Origin: Carya illinoinensis
Taxonomy: Eukaryota; Streptophyta; Magnoliopsida; Fagales; Juglandaceae
DNA length: 64,000 nt
Direction of reading: 5' to 3'
NCBI RefSeq assembly: GCF_018687715.1
Contig: NC_056754.1
Coordinates: 15,577,001 to 15,641,000 of the forward strand
Under the pieces are notes generated by a model. The model was not told where the DNA came from and did not search any database. It saw only the letters and a program-made list of their open reading frames with translations. The position numbers and the translations under genes were made by a program. Shown here piece by piece: positions 1-11,706 of this stretch (positions within the stretch are counted from its first letter, which is position 1; each line of letters begins with the position of its first letter).

Positions 1-722
1 ACCCCTTGTGCAAATTTGCCTCCACTTTCTCTTGCTCTTTGATTTTCTACATGACATCAGAGGATAGCCAGATTCCTTGGGTTATATGGACTTGAGTCAT
101 GCAAGCTGGCATGATGTACCAGTTAATGAAAAGGAAGAATTGATTTCAAGAGTTCAGGTAAAAGTATTGAATTTCATACATATTCAAATAGAGTATCGAA
201 TTAATTTGTTTGATGTTTGTCTCTAGAATGACTTCATCCTCGATTGGACCAAGAAGAATCATCGTGATGCGGTTACGAAGACACTACGCAAGCGGTTTAA
301 TTATATTTGCTATGATTTCCATAGAACCTATAAGCTATATGATGGTAATGAGGAAGCACTTGCAAATGTGCCATCGTGGGTGACACCAGCCACTTGGGTG
401 AAGTTATGCGCTCGATATTCAAGTGAGAACTTCAAGGTAATTTACCGGTCAATACTTAATTAACATTATGTGGCATTTTTTATTTATTCAAATAGTCATA
501 TAATCCTCTTGACAATTCTATTTTTCTCATTTATATCATGTCTCATGTGAGTGTAGTGAATGTCTGAACGAAATAAATTTAGTAGGGAGAAGCAACAAAA
601 CAATCCTACAGCTGGACGAAGCTCATTTGTGCAGCTAACTGAGATGAAGGCAAGTCTCCATTTTGGTTGAAAGATACCTTAAGATTTCCTTTATATATTC
701 AATCTAAGTTGAATGTAATTTG

Positions 723-990
723 AGTTAGACTTACATCTCCTGACTCAGCATGCATGACCAATTCTTCAGCACTCAAAGATTATTCACAACAGAAGGAGGA
801 TATCTCGTAGACTTCAAATTCAAATGCTATACATAGCTAGCACGTTACTAGTTTAAATCATGAATCTAGTTTGAAATGTAAATATAGACAAACATTGTTG
901 TAACAGAAAGGGTTATATATTTGCTGCAATACATACTCTGTTTTGGCATTGAGCACCAAAACATTTTCTTCCAGTCTTCTATATTTTACA
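723..990 (+). repeat. copia 5' LTR
   Basis: Pairs with 7822-8089. It should begin TG; here the first base reads A ('agttagac' against 'tgttagac' in the 3' copy). It ends 'tattttaca'. The 5' flank 'atttg' is the target duplication. Confidence 0.92.
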
Positions 991-1006
991 TGGTATCAAA
1001 TAAGCC
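991..1006 (+). other. copia primer-binding site (initiator tRNA-Met type), degenerate
   Basis: Directly after the LTR comes 'tggtatcaaataagcc'. It resembles the usual copia primer-binding site TGGTATCAGAGC, complementary to the 3' end of initiator tRNA-Met, with an altered middle. Confidence 0.75.
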
Positions 1007-1036
1007 ATATGCTAACCCCTATTTTCTTTGATCCTA

Positions 1037-2362
1037 ATGGCTACCTCCTCTGCTTCCGCCCACTTCCCTTTTCCTAATGGTGCTCAACTCGGGACCATTA
1101 GACTTGATAGTACCAACTATCTTTGTTGGTTATCGCTTACTGTTCCTGTCCTTCGCAATTATGACTTGATGGGCATCGTCGGTGGATCTGCTCCATGCCC
1201 TCCCAAGCTTCTGCCCTCCACTACTGATGCTAATCCTGCTTATCCTATTTGGGTAAAAAAGGATCAATTCATCTTAAGTTGGCTTAATGCTTCTTTATTT
1301 GAGTCAGTTTTGTCTACTCTCTATGGACTCCATACTTCTCATGAGGTTTGGCGTGCACTTGAACTCAAATTTGCCTCTCATTCTCACTCTCGTATCACTC
1401 AACTAAAATGCCAACTTCAGACTCTTCATCAAGGGTCTAAATCTTGTATTGATTTTATTAATTTGGCCAAGTCTTTAGCTGCTCAACTTGCTGCTACCGG
1501 TCGTCCAGTGGATGACGATGATCTTGTTTCCTACATCATTGGTGGACTAAATCCTCCCTTTAATCCATTTATCACCTCGTACTCATTTGCCACCTGTGAG
1601 TCCAATCTTTCTCTAGCTGATTTTACTGCTGAGCTTCTCTCATTTGAGCTCCTATTGGATAACCAACATCAACAGGTTGCTCCTGAACCTACTATGGCAT
1701 TTCTTTCCTGCTAGCCTTCCCACTCCTTTCATAAAAAATATAAACACTCTTCTCAAAAGACTGCTCCTCCAAAATCATCCCACTCTGCTACTGCACAGCC
1801 CTCCCGCACCTCCCACTCCTCTTCTACATCATCTCATGCACCTAGATCTCCTTGTCAAATTTGCGGCAAGTCCAGCCATCGTGCTCTTTATTGCTATCAT
1901 CGGATGGATTATGCCTACCAAGGACGTCATCCCCCAGCTTAGTTGGCTGCCATGGTTGCACAGTCCAACTCATTCTCTGATGATGGTGCTTGGTTTGCAG
2001 ATAGTGGTGCTAATGCACATCTTATTCCTGACCTTGAGAATCTAAGCCTTCATGAACCCTATAAAGGAAATGAAAACATTGCTATTGGTAATGGTACAGG
2101 TTTGGCAATCCATAATATTGGTTCTCTACCGTTACACACATCTCATACTCCTTTTAAACTGTCTCGTGTTCTTCATTGTCCATCTGCATCGGCTAACCTT
2201 TTATCTATCAATCGGTTTTGTAAAGACAATTCTTGTTTCTTTATACTAACTGATTCTTCCTTTTATGTTAAGGACAAGCACACGGGCTGCATTCTCGTTC
2301 AAGGAAAGAGTAAGGATGGTCTCTATCCCATCTACCAAAATAAAATCCGCAAGTCCTCTTTC
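1037..2362 (+). pseudogene. copia gag-protease part of the polyprotein
   Basis: The ATG at 1037 begins MATSSASAHFPFPNG. The gag region (to about 1711) has the copia signature of an N-terminal 'LDSTNYLCWLSLTVPVLRNYDL' type segment and a leucine-rich capsid-like body. A TAG at 1712-1714 interrupts it. The same frame continues to a zinc knuckle CQICGKSSHRALYC (CX2CX4HX4C, about 1855-1896). After another in-frame stop near 1940 comes the aspartic protease motif ADSGANAH (about 1998-2021). The frame then reads into the pre-integrase region and is cut by the insertion at 2368. Confidence 0.85.
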
Positions 2363-3254
2363 CTTACTGACTCACTCAAAAATGAGTAGCTCTAATGCTA
2401 TCCCAAGTGCAGGAGGATGTCGTGTAATAATTAGGAATAAATTCCTAGATCGTCTCCTCAGGGAAAGTTGCTTAAAATTAAACTTGTTGAAAAAAATGTG
2501 AAAAACTTCACAAAGAGAAAACAATAGGATGATATGTACAATGGATGGAAGAGGTTACTAGTCATGGACTAGATTCATATTTTTAAATGTTTGATTGTCG
2601 GATTGAAATGTAAATGACTAACAAATTAAATTCAGAGATTAATAAAACTAAATTAAGAACTAAACTAGATTAGAAAATAATTGACAAAACATGCATTGAA
2701 AATTGAAAAGCCTCAAAATCAACAATCTAGGGTTCATCACAAATTCTCAAATTAAACCTTAGCAATTGTAATTACTATTAAAATGAAAACTTAATGAAAC
2801 AATAAAAATAAATAACATGAAATAAGTAAGCAACAAATAAATTACCCAACTAAAACAAAAACAAAAGTTCTCTACCAAACCCTTCTTGCAATAAAATAAA
2901 CTAGTACACTTAATTAAAAATTCCAAAACAATTCTTAATACTTAATGAAAATTCTTAAAACAACAAAGCATTGTAGGCAAAAACAAAAACTGCCCAATCT
3001 ATATTAAGAAAGAAAATTCAAAGAAAATGAAATGAAAATTCTGCTACTTAAACGGAAGAGAAAGAAAATAAACTCAAGGTTGCCCTACGGCTATATATGG
3101 AAAGAAAACTCAAACGGGAAAACAAGTGCAACTTCAAGAACTTAGTTGGTCTTAAAAAAATAAAAAAAACAATCAACACTGCTGTCCAACCAACCGGAAA
3201 TAAACTAAGACCACCGATCAAATAAACTAAAAAAAACTGAAAGGAAGAATTAAA

Positions 3255-3510
3255 ACTCTACTGCAGCTCAATGAAACCGAAAAGAAAAGAGGGAAAATAA
3301 AACTCTCAAAACTGGAAATTAAAACTCTGTAGATTAAGGTATTAAACGAAAGAGCAAAATGAAAAGAACAAAAACAATAACTCTACTGCAGCTCAATGAA
3401 ACCGAAAAGAAAAGAAGGAAAATAAAACTCTCAAAACTGGAAATTAAAATTCTGCAGATTAAGGTATTAAACGAAAGAGCAAAATGAAAAAAAAAACAAA
3501 AACAATAACT
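3255..3510 (+). repeat. 125-bp tandem duplication inside solo-LTR copy 1
   Basis: Two nearly identical copies begin 'actctactgcagctcaatga' at 3255 and 3380, a period of 125 bp. They are part of the purine-rich half of the element. Confidence 0.8.
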
Positions 3511-4149
3511 GCCCTCCAGCTTCTAAACAGAAGGAAAAGAAGTAAACAACTGAAAAACTCTCTCTTTGCTCGGTGCTGCTGCTTCCAGCTTCTAAATGAA
3601 AATAAAAACAAGTCAAAAACTAAAAACTCCCGACTGCTTCTTCTAAACAGAAAATAACTTAAGTAAAAAAACTAAAACTCTGTCCAAAAAAACTCTCCGA
3701 AAATAGAATACAATAAGACAAAGAATAAAAATGAAGCCGCCTAGCCGCCTGCTACCAAACGAAAAAGAGAGAAAAAAATAAAGCTAAGCTGCTTCCAGCT
3801 AACCGAACGAAAGAGAAAGAAAGATGATACTCTGCTGCTGCTTCTACCAGCTATAAATAGCTGCACATCCAGCTGCTCCAGCTAACCCAATGAAAAAGAA
3901 AGAAGGAAAAAAATAAATCTGTTGTTTCTGCCTTCGGTGCTGCATATGTGCATGTGTGCATGTTGGTTGCATGTGCATTGTGTTCTGCATGAGTGCTGTC
4001 CGAGTGGTTTGCTGGTTTTACACTTTTCTGCATGTGTAAGTCTTCCTCTCTTGCATGTGTGAGCTGCTGTGGTAGCTGTTTGCTGTAACGTGCTGCCCAA
4101 CCGAGTGTGAATGGTCTGCTGTCATGCGTGTGTGAGTTTCTTTTTCTTT

Positions 4150-4240
4150 GCTGTCCATGTGCTGCATCGTGTGAGTGGAGTTCTTGCTGTCCATGTGCTG
4201 CATCGTGTGAGTGGAGTTCTTGCTGTCCGTGTGTCTGCAT
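4150..4240 (+). repeat. 36-bp tandem repeats inside solo-LTR copy 1
   Basis: The motif beginning 'gctgtccatgtgctgcatcg' starts at 4150, 4186 and (diverged) 4222, a 36-bp period with about 2.3 copies. Looser variants of 'gcatcgtgtgagtgg' continue to about 4500. Long open frames on both strands here are a by-product of the repetition. Confidence 0.8.
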
Positions 4241-5073
4241 GTTTGATTGCATGTGCATTTCTTTGAGTGCTTTCCTGCATGTGTCCACTGCATGGTGTGA
4301 GTGGCTGTGTGCTTGCTTCGTGTGAGTGGGTCCCATGCAAGGTGTTGTCCGAATGTTTTTCTGGTTTTGCACTTTTCTTTGCTGCAGCATGTGTGAGTGG
4401 TTGCATCGTGTGAATGGCTGCCAAAGCATGTGTGATTTGCATGTTTGCCGAAAGCTGCTGTCTTTTATGGTGTGAGTGGGTCCCATGCATGGTGTCCGTG
4501 TGCTTCAAAAGCTTGCCACTCAATTTGCATAGCTGAAGTAGAAAGTCGTTTTCATCATCCCTTAGCAATGATTAAACCAATGTACATAGTTGGTGGGAAA
4601 CCTATGTGACATTCTCGACTGAAACTCTTTCTCTTCAACTCTCTTTCATTTCCTGCACAATAAACACCAGTCTCAATACTCATCTAGAAAAGCTACTCAA
4701 ACATTATATACTAGTGACCAATAACTTTCAACAAGGATAGGACAAAACTAAAGGAAAGCTGGAATGGTTTGCAGAGGAAAAACCGCTTGCCTACACTTGG
4801 CTTCTCTTGGGAAACCAAATGGTTTTTGCCCAACATTTGAAGCCTATTCACTCCTTCACCTATAATCCTTCTTTGATCCTTGTGCATGGGTTAATAATAT
4901 GATATGTTAAAAAATTAAGCATAAACATGATATTAATCAATTAAAAATCGCAATTCGTATTTATGCTTATTAACTATTTTTTTCATTTAAAACCAATAAT
5001 AGTGTCATGAAGAATTTAAAATACATTAGTTTTAAATAGCTAAAATATGCAATATTTCAGCTCAATCACTTAC

Positions 5074-7821
5074 TGCCATGTTCGGTGTCAAAGCTCCTGT
5101 CAATGTGTGGCATTCACGCCTCAGTCATGCTTCATTTTCTATTTTTTCTCGCATAGTTTCCAATAATCATCTGCCTCTCCTCGGCTCATCGCACACTACT
5201 GAAGTTTGTGCCCCCAATCAACTCGGCAAGAGTAAACAACTTCCTTTCCAGCCATCTATCCGAGTCTCTACTGCTCCTCTTCAACTCATTCATATAGATG
5301 TGTGGTGCTCCCTAGTTGTCTCTATTGGAGGATTTCGTTATTATGCTATTTACGCAGATGACTTTTCTTGTCATACTTGGATGTACCCCCTATTTAATAA
5401 ATCCGAAGTTTTCCTTTCCTTTGTTAAATTCAAAACTTTAGTCGAAAAGCAATTCTCCTCGTCTATTAAACAATTACAACCGGATGGTGGGGGGGAATTT
5501 ACATCACATCAATTTCGTTCATTCTTGGACCAACATGGTATTTTTCATCACATAAGTTGTCCATACACAGTTCAACAAAATGGTCTCGCCAAGAGAAAAC
5601 ATCGCCACATTGTGGAATGGGTCTCTCTATGCTTGCTCACTCCAAATTAGCTCATAAGTTCTGGGTTGAATCATTTCTAACCGTTGTTTATATAATAAAC
5701 AGTCTACCAACCCCGATTCTTGGTCATTTAAGTCCTCATTTTCTTCTCTATCAAACACCACCAGATTATACTTCCTTTCGCACATTTGGTTGCCTATGCT
5801 TTCCTTTGCTACGGCCATACAATGCTCATAAATTAATGTATCGTAGCAAACATTGCATATTTCTTGGCTATGGTTATCATCATAAAGGATATCGCTGCTT
5901 CAATCCCATCTCTCATAAAATCATTGTTACTCGTCATGTGGTGTTCAATGAAAATGTTTTTCCAGGTACCTCTCCGGATGCTATCTTTACTCCTCCAACA
6001 CATGCAGCTCAGATGCTTGTTCCTCTCCTTGCTAATATCTTTACTCTTCCAGCACCTGCAGCTCCGATGCTTGTTCTTCTCCCTGCTGATGCCTTTCCAA
6101 CGATAACTCCAACTGCCCCTTCTAGCCCAGGACCCCCTCCAAACCCATGCCATCCCATGGTTACTCGTTCTCGCATAGCTTCACTTCACCCCAAATCATT
6201 CCCTGACTACCATCTCTTTTATTCCACTAAACACCCTCTCCAAGCTCTCAGTAGTATCGTTCAACCAACAGAACCCACTTGCTATTCTCAAGCCTCTACT
6301 TCTCCTGAATGGCGCACTGCTATGGGTCAAGAGTTTGATGCTCTTCTCTCAAATGGCACTTGGTCATTATGTCCTAAACCCACTGGTCATAATATTGTTC
6401 GTAACAAGTGGGTCTACAAAATTAAATGTAGACCAGATGGTTCTATCGACCGATTCAAAGAGAGGTTGGTTGCTAAAGGGTATAATAAAAAATGTGGAGT
6501 TGATTTTACCGAGACCTTTAGCCCTGTTGTTAAGAGCTCTACCATTCGGTTAATATTGGATTTGGCAGTAAATTTTGACTGGTGTATTCGTCAGTTGGAC
6601 GTGTTTAATGCATTCTTGCATGGTCATTTAGATGAAACCATGTTTATGGAACAGCCCAGTGGCTTTGTTGACCCTCAATTTCCAGATCATGCATGTCACC
6701 TACACAAAGCTTTGTATGGGTTGAAACAAACACCACGTGCTTGGTATTATTGTCTTTCTCAGGCTCTTCTTGACATTGGATTTTGCACATCTGCTGTTGA
6801 TTCATCTCTCTTTATCTTAACAACACCTGCAGCTACAATCTATGTTCTTGTCTATGTAGGTGACATTCTCATCAGAGGTACCGACAAGTCTATTATACTT
6901 TCTATTATTCAATAGCTGCAGCACTCCTTTGCCATGAAAGATCTTGGTAATCTTGGATATTTCTTAGGTATGGAAGCTCACCGTACCTCTGATGGTTTAC
7001 ATTTGTGCCAATCTAAATATATTTTGGATTTACTTCATCGTGCTGGTATGATCGATGCTAAGCCTTACTCTACCCCATCTACATGTGGCACAAAACTTTC
7101 CAGTCATGATGGGTCTGCATTATCTGAAACTGAAGTCACTACATATCGGCAACTCGTTGGTGCACTACAGTACTGCACTCTTACTCGACCAGACATTGCG
7201 TATTCAGTCAATCAACTGTGCCAATTCATGCACTCTCCTACCACGTCCCATTGGATTGCTGTTAAGAGAGTTCTACGCTATCTTAAAGGGAGTGTTGATC
7301 ATGGTTTGTTTTACCGCAAGGGAACTTCTTAACTTAATATCTACTGTGATTCTAACTGGGTAGCAGATCCTGACAGCCATAGATCCACCACAAGATATGC
7401 GGTCTTTTTTGGTTCAAGCCTCATTTCATGGTGAGCCAAAAAGCAATCTATCATGGCTCCCTCCAGTATTGAAGCCGAATACAGGGCCCTCTCATATGCA
7501 ACTGCTGAAGCTTATTGGTTGCGAATGTTGCTGAAAGAGTTGCGTCTTCCCTTGCATTCTCCACCAACTATTTGGTGTGACAATATTAGTGCTATTTCAC
7601 TAGCTTCTAATCCCGTGTATCATGTGCATACTAAACACATTGAAATTGACTTTCACTTCATTCGTGAAAAGCTGCTGAATAAGGACATTATAATTCGGTT
7701 TATTTTGACCATTGATCAGGTCGATCGTAGACGTCTTCACAAAGGGTCTCACTGCATCTCGGTTTGCTATACTTCGTGACAAGCTTCATGTAGTTTCACC
7801 TCCCATCAGCTTGCAGGGGGC
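5074..7821 (+). pseudogene. copia integrase-reverse transcriptase-RNase H part of the polyprotein
   Basis: Pre-integrase region (VWHSRLSHASF..) then the integrase core: the first acidic residue in HIDVWCS, the second in YADDFS and the glutamate in GGGEFTSHQF. A one-base loss near 5616 shifts the frame within integrase. RT_2 domain: WKTAM-like EWRTAMGQEFDAL, KWVYKIK, QLDVFNAFLHG, LYGLKQTPRAW. The catalytic YVDD box reads YVGD (6853-6864). TAG at 6913-6915, TAA at 7330-7332 and TGA near 7433 break the frame. RNase H shows SSIEAEYRAL and KHIEIDFHFIREK. The 3' end shifts frame again near 7720. The changed active site and stops make it inactive. Confidence 0.88.
7811..7821 (+). other. copia polypurine tract
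   Basis: 'ttgcagggggc' lies directly before the 3' LTR, the usual place for plus-strand priming. It is short and interrupted, as is common in copia elements. Confidence 0.6.
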
Positions 7822-8089
7822 TGTTAGACTTACTTCTCCTGACTCAGCATGCAAGACCGATTCTTCAGCACTCAAAGATTATTCACAACAAAAGGAGGAT
7901 ATCTCGCAGACTTCAAATTCAAATGCTATACATAGCTAGCACGTTACTAGTTTAAATTTTGAATCTAGTTTGAAATGTAAATATAGATAAACATTGTTGT
8001 AACAGAAAGGGTTATATATTCTCTGCAATACATAATCTGTTTTGGCATTGAGCACCAAAACATTTTCTTCCAGTATACTATATTTTACA
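7822..8089 (+). repeat. copia 3' LTR
   Basis: It begins 'tgttagactt' and ends 'tattttaca', followed by the target duplication 'atttg' (8090-8094). It is about 95% identical to the 5' LTR. Confidence 0.93.
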
Positions 8090-9736
8090 ATTTGCTTGTA
8101 TTTGAAGTCTGCGAATGATGAAACTGTGGTCGATTTCTTTAAAGAAGTGAGGTGGTCAAAAAAGAAGGACAAATTTGTAACTCCCATGACGGAAGAGCAA
8201 TATGTGAGTATTAAATCAAGACCAGTGATTTTTAGAAAAAATCGTCAAATAATTTTTAATTCTATAAGTACATATTATGAGCACTAACATGTGTGATTTT
8301 CTAATGGTTGACTGGATAAGATGACTGCAAATATGTCAAAGTTGGAGCCTGAGAAGCTGACTGAGGAGGCTGCAATGACAATTTTCAAGGAGGCTTTGGG
8401 TCAAAGGTCAGGGTATGTAAGAGGGCTCGGCAAGATGGTTATTCCCGAGTCATCTAGACGAGCAACTGATGCCCGAATAGTAGAATTAATTGAATGTGTA
8501 GAAAGGCATGAGAAAGAAGCTCCAAATTATAAGGGACAACTTGATAACTTACGAGAGAATGTCAAGTTACTACAAGCCAAGTATGACAAGTTTATAGAGA
8601 GATATGAGTTGGAGAGGCAGACTCAGGGAGAAATAAGTTGAGTATGACAAGTTTGAGTACTGCAAAGGTGAGTTTGCAACTTCTATAAAGCTTGATATTG
8701 TTGTCTAAACTCAATGAAGTATAGATTTACTTGTACTGTAATGAACCCATTATTCTCTCTATTGACATGCCTTCTAGTTTTCTTTTCTTTTGAGCTACAT
8801 TTGTCACCATCCTTCTGTTTTTAATTTACATAAATGCAATTAAATTTTCAAGGCATTTTATTTTTTCAATGTTCAATCTTCAGGTTTGGGATATTCAACT
8901 GCTTACTGGTGTATGATCATCTGGGAGAAATATTCTCAGCACTCATTTTTTATCCTTACAATGTTCAGAATGAAGTGAAGCACTTCTTTAGGCGTGAGTA
9001 AGTTATCCCTCTCCTGGTTCTTATTTAGGTTTTTTTTTTTTTTGAAAAAAATATTTTAAGTATGATTTGATTATTGCATGGTCTATCAATGTTTTAGAGG
9101 AATCTCTGTTGGCTCTTATTTGATTGATGTTTCTTATTTGTAGTTTGTGGTCATGGTCGATGCGTGCTTATGTTCGTGGAGCTGCTCGATTTTCTTGTAC
9201 ATGTGGTTCGTTTTTCACTTTGGGATGAGACTGAATTTGTTAAATAAACTCATGAAAGGGCTGCTCAAATCAAAGAAAATCTTTGCCAGCTTGTGGTCTA
9301 GCAAAGGGGGAAATGGTGACAATAGTGGCTCAGATTCATCACTCCTAATGACATCAACAAACTTTAACAGTAGTGCTTATCATTAAATAAATTTGTGGTC
9401 TCGTGGGTTCTTTTGGGCCATTTGCTTTTCTTAATGACATCAGCAAACTTCAATAGTAGTGCTAATCGTTTAGACTTAATAAACTTGAAAAAATGAAGTG
9501 CATATAGATTTTAGATGAGGAATTTCGGAGTTTATTTTGCTGTGAAATTTATTGTTAGATCAAAAAATTTTACTTACTGGAAATGAAATTCATAAAATGT
9601 CAATTAATTCTAGAATACTTGTGAGAAAAAAAAACATTTTATTTGCTATGAAGAAGAAAAAGAAGCTCATTTGATTTGAGTGGATAAAAATCAATAAATA
9701 AATAAATAAAAATAAAAAAGTGGCAAGAATTATTTG

Positions 9737-9920
9737 CGGCGACCAAATGTCGCCGTCAATAACAAAAAATTTCTGTCACCCTCACTTGTAGCCAGGAAAA
9801 GTCTTCCTTGGCTCGAAATTTATGGCAAGTTTTGGGAAACTTTTGTTAGCCACAAAATGCTTATTTGCGGCGAAATAGTGACTATGATTGTCGCCGCAAA
9901 TAACCTTATTTGTTGTAGTG
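9737..9920 (+). repeat. CACTA 3' subterminal region and terminus of unit 1
   Basis: Inverted motifs 'ttgcggcga' and 'tcgccgcaa' and a terminal 'ttgttgtagtg' form the end of a CACTA element. The same block closes unit 2 (18350-18560) and unit 3 (28743-28960). Such subterminal motifs are the binding sites of TNPA-type proteins in the family. Confidence 0.75.
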
Positions 9921-10098
9921 AACCCCTTGTGCAAATTTCCCTCCACTTTCTCTTGCTCTTTGATTTTCTACATGACATCGGAGCATAGCCAGATTCCTTG
10001 GTTTTTATGGACTTGAGTCTTGCAAGATGGCGGTAGGCAGGATGACGTGGCACTAGGGATTTTTTCTTTGAACTTATGGCGATCTAGGTTATTCGTGC

Positions 10099-11536
10099 AT
10101 GGTGCTGGGCCCCAGCCCTCAGCCGTCACTGGCTGGCTGTGGGAAGGAAGGTGAGAGTTACAAGGTTCTGGCAGAGGAACGTTTGCCTACGGATGGGAAG
10201 GCTGGGACGAAGTCTATAGGGCGCCGATTTGTGGAAGTGGTGGGTTTTAATGCACAGATGCTTCCTCACGTTCAAATTCCACGTAGAGATCCGAAATTTC
10301 AAGATGGAGAGATGTTCTTTGTTTTTTCCAAAACAGAGGTGCAATTGTCGGCAGAACCGTTCCGACTCTCGGTGGTTTTAAAATTTCTATGGAGAAGGCC
10401 TTCACTTAATCAGATTAGGGGATTTATACAAGGTCGATGGGGATTGAAAAAAGTACCGATCATTGGTTGATTGCGAAATCCTCATAATATTTTGGTAAGA
10501 ATGGTTTGGGAAGAGGATTTTATTTCGGTTATGGCGAGAGGGAATTCTGATATCCTTGGTGTTCCGTTTCAGATTTTTCATTGGACTCCAAATTTTATTG
10601 AAGAGGAGGATTCACCTCGGGTCCCGGTGTGGATGACGTTGCCTGGTCTTCCTCCAAATTATTTTCAAGAATCTATTTTACGGAGTATTGGAGATGGTTT
10701 TGGGAAATTCTTGAAGAGGGACAATGCTACGGCTTGTGTTACACGGCCTGAGATGGCTTGAATTTGTGTTGAAATGGATATCTCTTGTCCGCTGAGGTAG
10801 TCGTTTTGGTTGGGTCCTCCTCATGGAAGGTCTAGTCATTTTCAAGAGGTTTTTTATGAGGCGGTACCTAGTTACTGTGGTTTATGTCAGAGACAGGGGC
10901 ACCAAGAATCTAAATGTAAAAGTGTGCATGATTTGAAACAGAAAAAAGATGTGTCGGAGGTTGGGGGCGAATAAAAAATCTGGGAAAGTGGCCTAGAAGG
11001 AAGTCACAAATACAATGAGGAAGGATGATATGCTGAAGAAGTAGGTTGAAAGAGGTGAGAAATCAAGGTATCAGCGTGCGGAGATTTTGGAAAATATTCG
11101 TGAATGGAAAAAGGAGGGAGTGGGGGGTGTTGAGCCTCTTTTATTTCTTTTCGAGTTAGGTGTGGCTTATGATCATTGTGAGGAGGAGCGTTGTGAAAAA
11201 GACCCAAGTGGATCGGTGTAGGAATTTCTAGGGGGAAATACCTCTGTTCCGTGGAATTCAAAAAACAACTTGGAGCTATGTAGGAAGAATGTGCTACAAG
11301 ATGGCTTGCTGGAGGTTATTTTGCCAGTGTATAATTATGATACTAGTCCGAGAAAATGGAGTGATATGGTTGAAGAAGATACGTCTAGTTTAGAAACGGA
11401 ACAGGAGATGGCAGCTTCTAGTTCTAGAAGTATGTTGTGTATGGTGGGTGAGGCTTTGGAGTTTGAGCTTGGTGGATTGGCCAGAGAAGATGATTTTGTA
11501 CAGTCTGATATGAGGGACGTGGTTGCCCCTTCCTGA
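10099..11536 (+). pseudogene. LINE ORF1 (DUF4283-like RNA-binding protein), plus-strand LINE
   Basis: The ATG at 10099 opens a frame with a DUF4283-type N-terminal domain (..GEMFFVFSKTEVQL.. SVVLKFLWRRPSL..). A TGA follows at 10468, then the same frame resumes with VRMVWEEDFISVM and PVWMTLPGLPP, both typical of plant LINE ORF1. A CCHC knuckle YCGLCQRQGHQESKC (about 10876-10920) follows, and an acidic C-terminal part (11270-11536). ORF1 proteins bind LINE RNA. At least three stops break it. Confidence 0.75.
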
Positions 11537-11706
11537 GCAGTTTCTGATAGGGAACAAGAAGGTGAGTTGAATGAGTTGGTTGCAAAATTTTTTGATTCTA
11601 ACCCAGCTATGAATGTTCCGTTGAAGAAGGTGAAGGGCGTGAGGAAAGAAAAATCTATTGTTGTTCTGGAGCGTCATTCTCGCTCTGAAAAATTAATTTG
11701 ATTCCT

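Larger units (their letters stand above)
2368..5068 (+). mobile_element. solo-LTR-like element, copy 1 (inside copia)
   Basis: A 2701-bp insertion begins TGACTCACTC and ends GCTCAATCA (TG...CA), flanked by the 5-bp duplication 'cttac' (2363-2367 and 5069-5073). Removing it rejoins the copia frame (..FLTDS + LTAMFGVKAPVNVWHSRLSH). It has no convincing coding capacity, primer-binding site or second LTR. The ends and duplication suggest a solo LTR of a large retrotransposon, or a non-coding element of that kind. An inverted copy lies at 30800-33659 and a diverged relative at 19754-21831. The interior is purine-rich from about 2640 to 3900 and then rich in 'gctgtcc', 'gcatgtgtgag' repeats. Confidence 0.8.
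723..8089 (+). mobile_element. Ty1/copia LTR retrotransposon, nearly full length, decayed
   Basis: Two 268-bp LTRs (723-990 and 7822-8089) flank an internal region with gag, protease, integrase, reverse transcriptase and RNase H in copia order. The 5-bp target duplication 'atttg' is exact (718-722 and 8090-8094). Units 2 and 3 of the CACTA array show the uninterrupted sequence at this point, which confirms the boundaries. The LTRs differ at roughly 14 of 268 positions by eye, so the insertion is not recent. Several in-frame stops and frameshifts, and a 2.7-kb insertion (2368-5068), make it non-autonomous. Confidence 0.93.
83..8641 (+). pseudogene. Transposase_24 (Ptta/En/Spm) gene of unit 1, split by copia
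   Basis: Exons read from the sequence: 83-157 (MDLSHASWHDVP..), 227-436 (NDFILDWTKKNHRDAV.., ending ..PATWVKLCARYSSENFK), 557-649 (MSERNKFSREKQQN..TAGRSSF), 8108-8203 (NDETVVDFFKEVRWSKKK) and 8321-8641 (coiled-coil region with RSGYVRGLGKMVIPESS). This exon order and these motifs match the accessory gene of plant CACTA elements (PF03004, plant Ptta/En/Spm), a putative DNA-binding partner of the main transposase. Splice donors and acceptors are mostly canonical. The third exon starts with TGA where units 2 and 3 have a coding triplet, and its donor is GC. The copia element sits in the intron between exons 3 and 4. It is probably not functional. Confidence 0.65.
1..9920 (+). mobile_element. CACTA-derived tandem unit 1 (interrupted by a copia element)
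   Basis: First of three near-identical units. It starts (one base before the window) with 'aaccccttgtgcaaattt' and ends at 9920 in 'ttgttgtagtg', the reverse complement of a CACTA terminus (CACTACAACAA). The same start follows directly after the same terminus at 9921, 18561 and 28961, so the units are head-to-tail duplicates, not independent insertions. Removing the copia insertion (723-8089 plus a 5-bp duplication) leaves about 2.55 kb. It carries a broken Transposase_24-type gene, further exon-like stretches shared by all units (about 8885-9000 and 9145-9385), and a subterminal region with 'gcggcga' motifs. No matching 5' CACTA terminus was found, so the unit looks like a tandemly duplicated 3' part of an element. 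Confidence 0.75.

Noticed and set aside
3851..4568. Overlapping open frames up to 211 codons on both strands
   Set aside because: They lie in 'gctgtcc/gcatgtgtgag' repeats of the solo-LTR-like element, exist in several frames at once and are rich in His/Thr/Gln from the repeats.
9145..9385. 79-codon frame shared by the tandem units as a separate gene
   Set aside because: Equivalent positions in units 2 and 3 are shifted or interrupted, and another frame reads a similar amount of sequence; it is more likely decayed exon or UTR of the unit.
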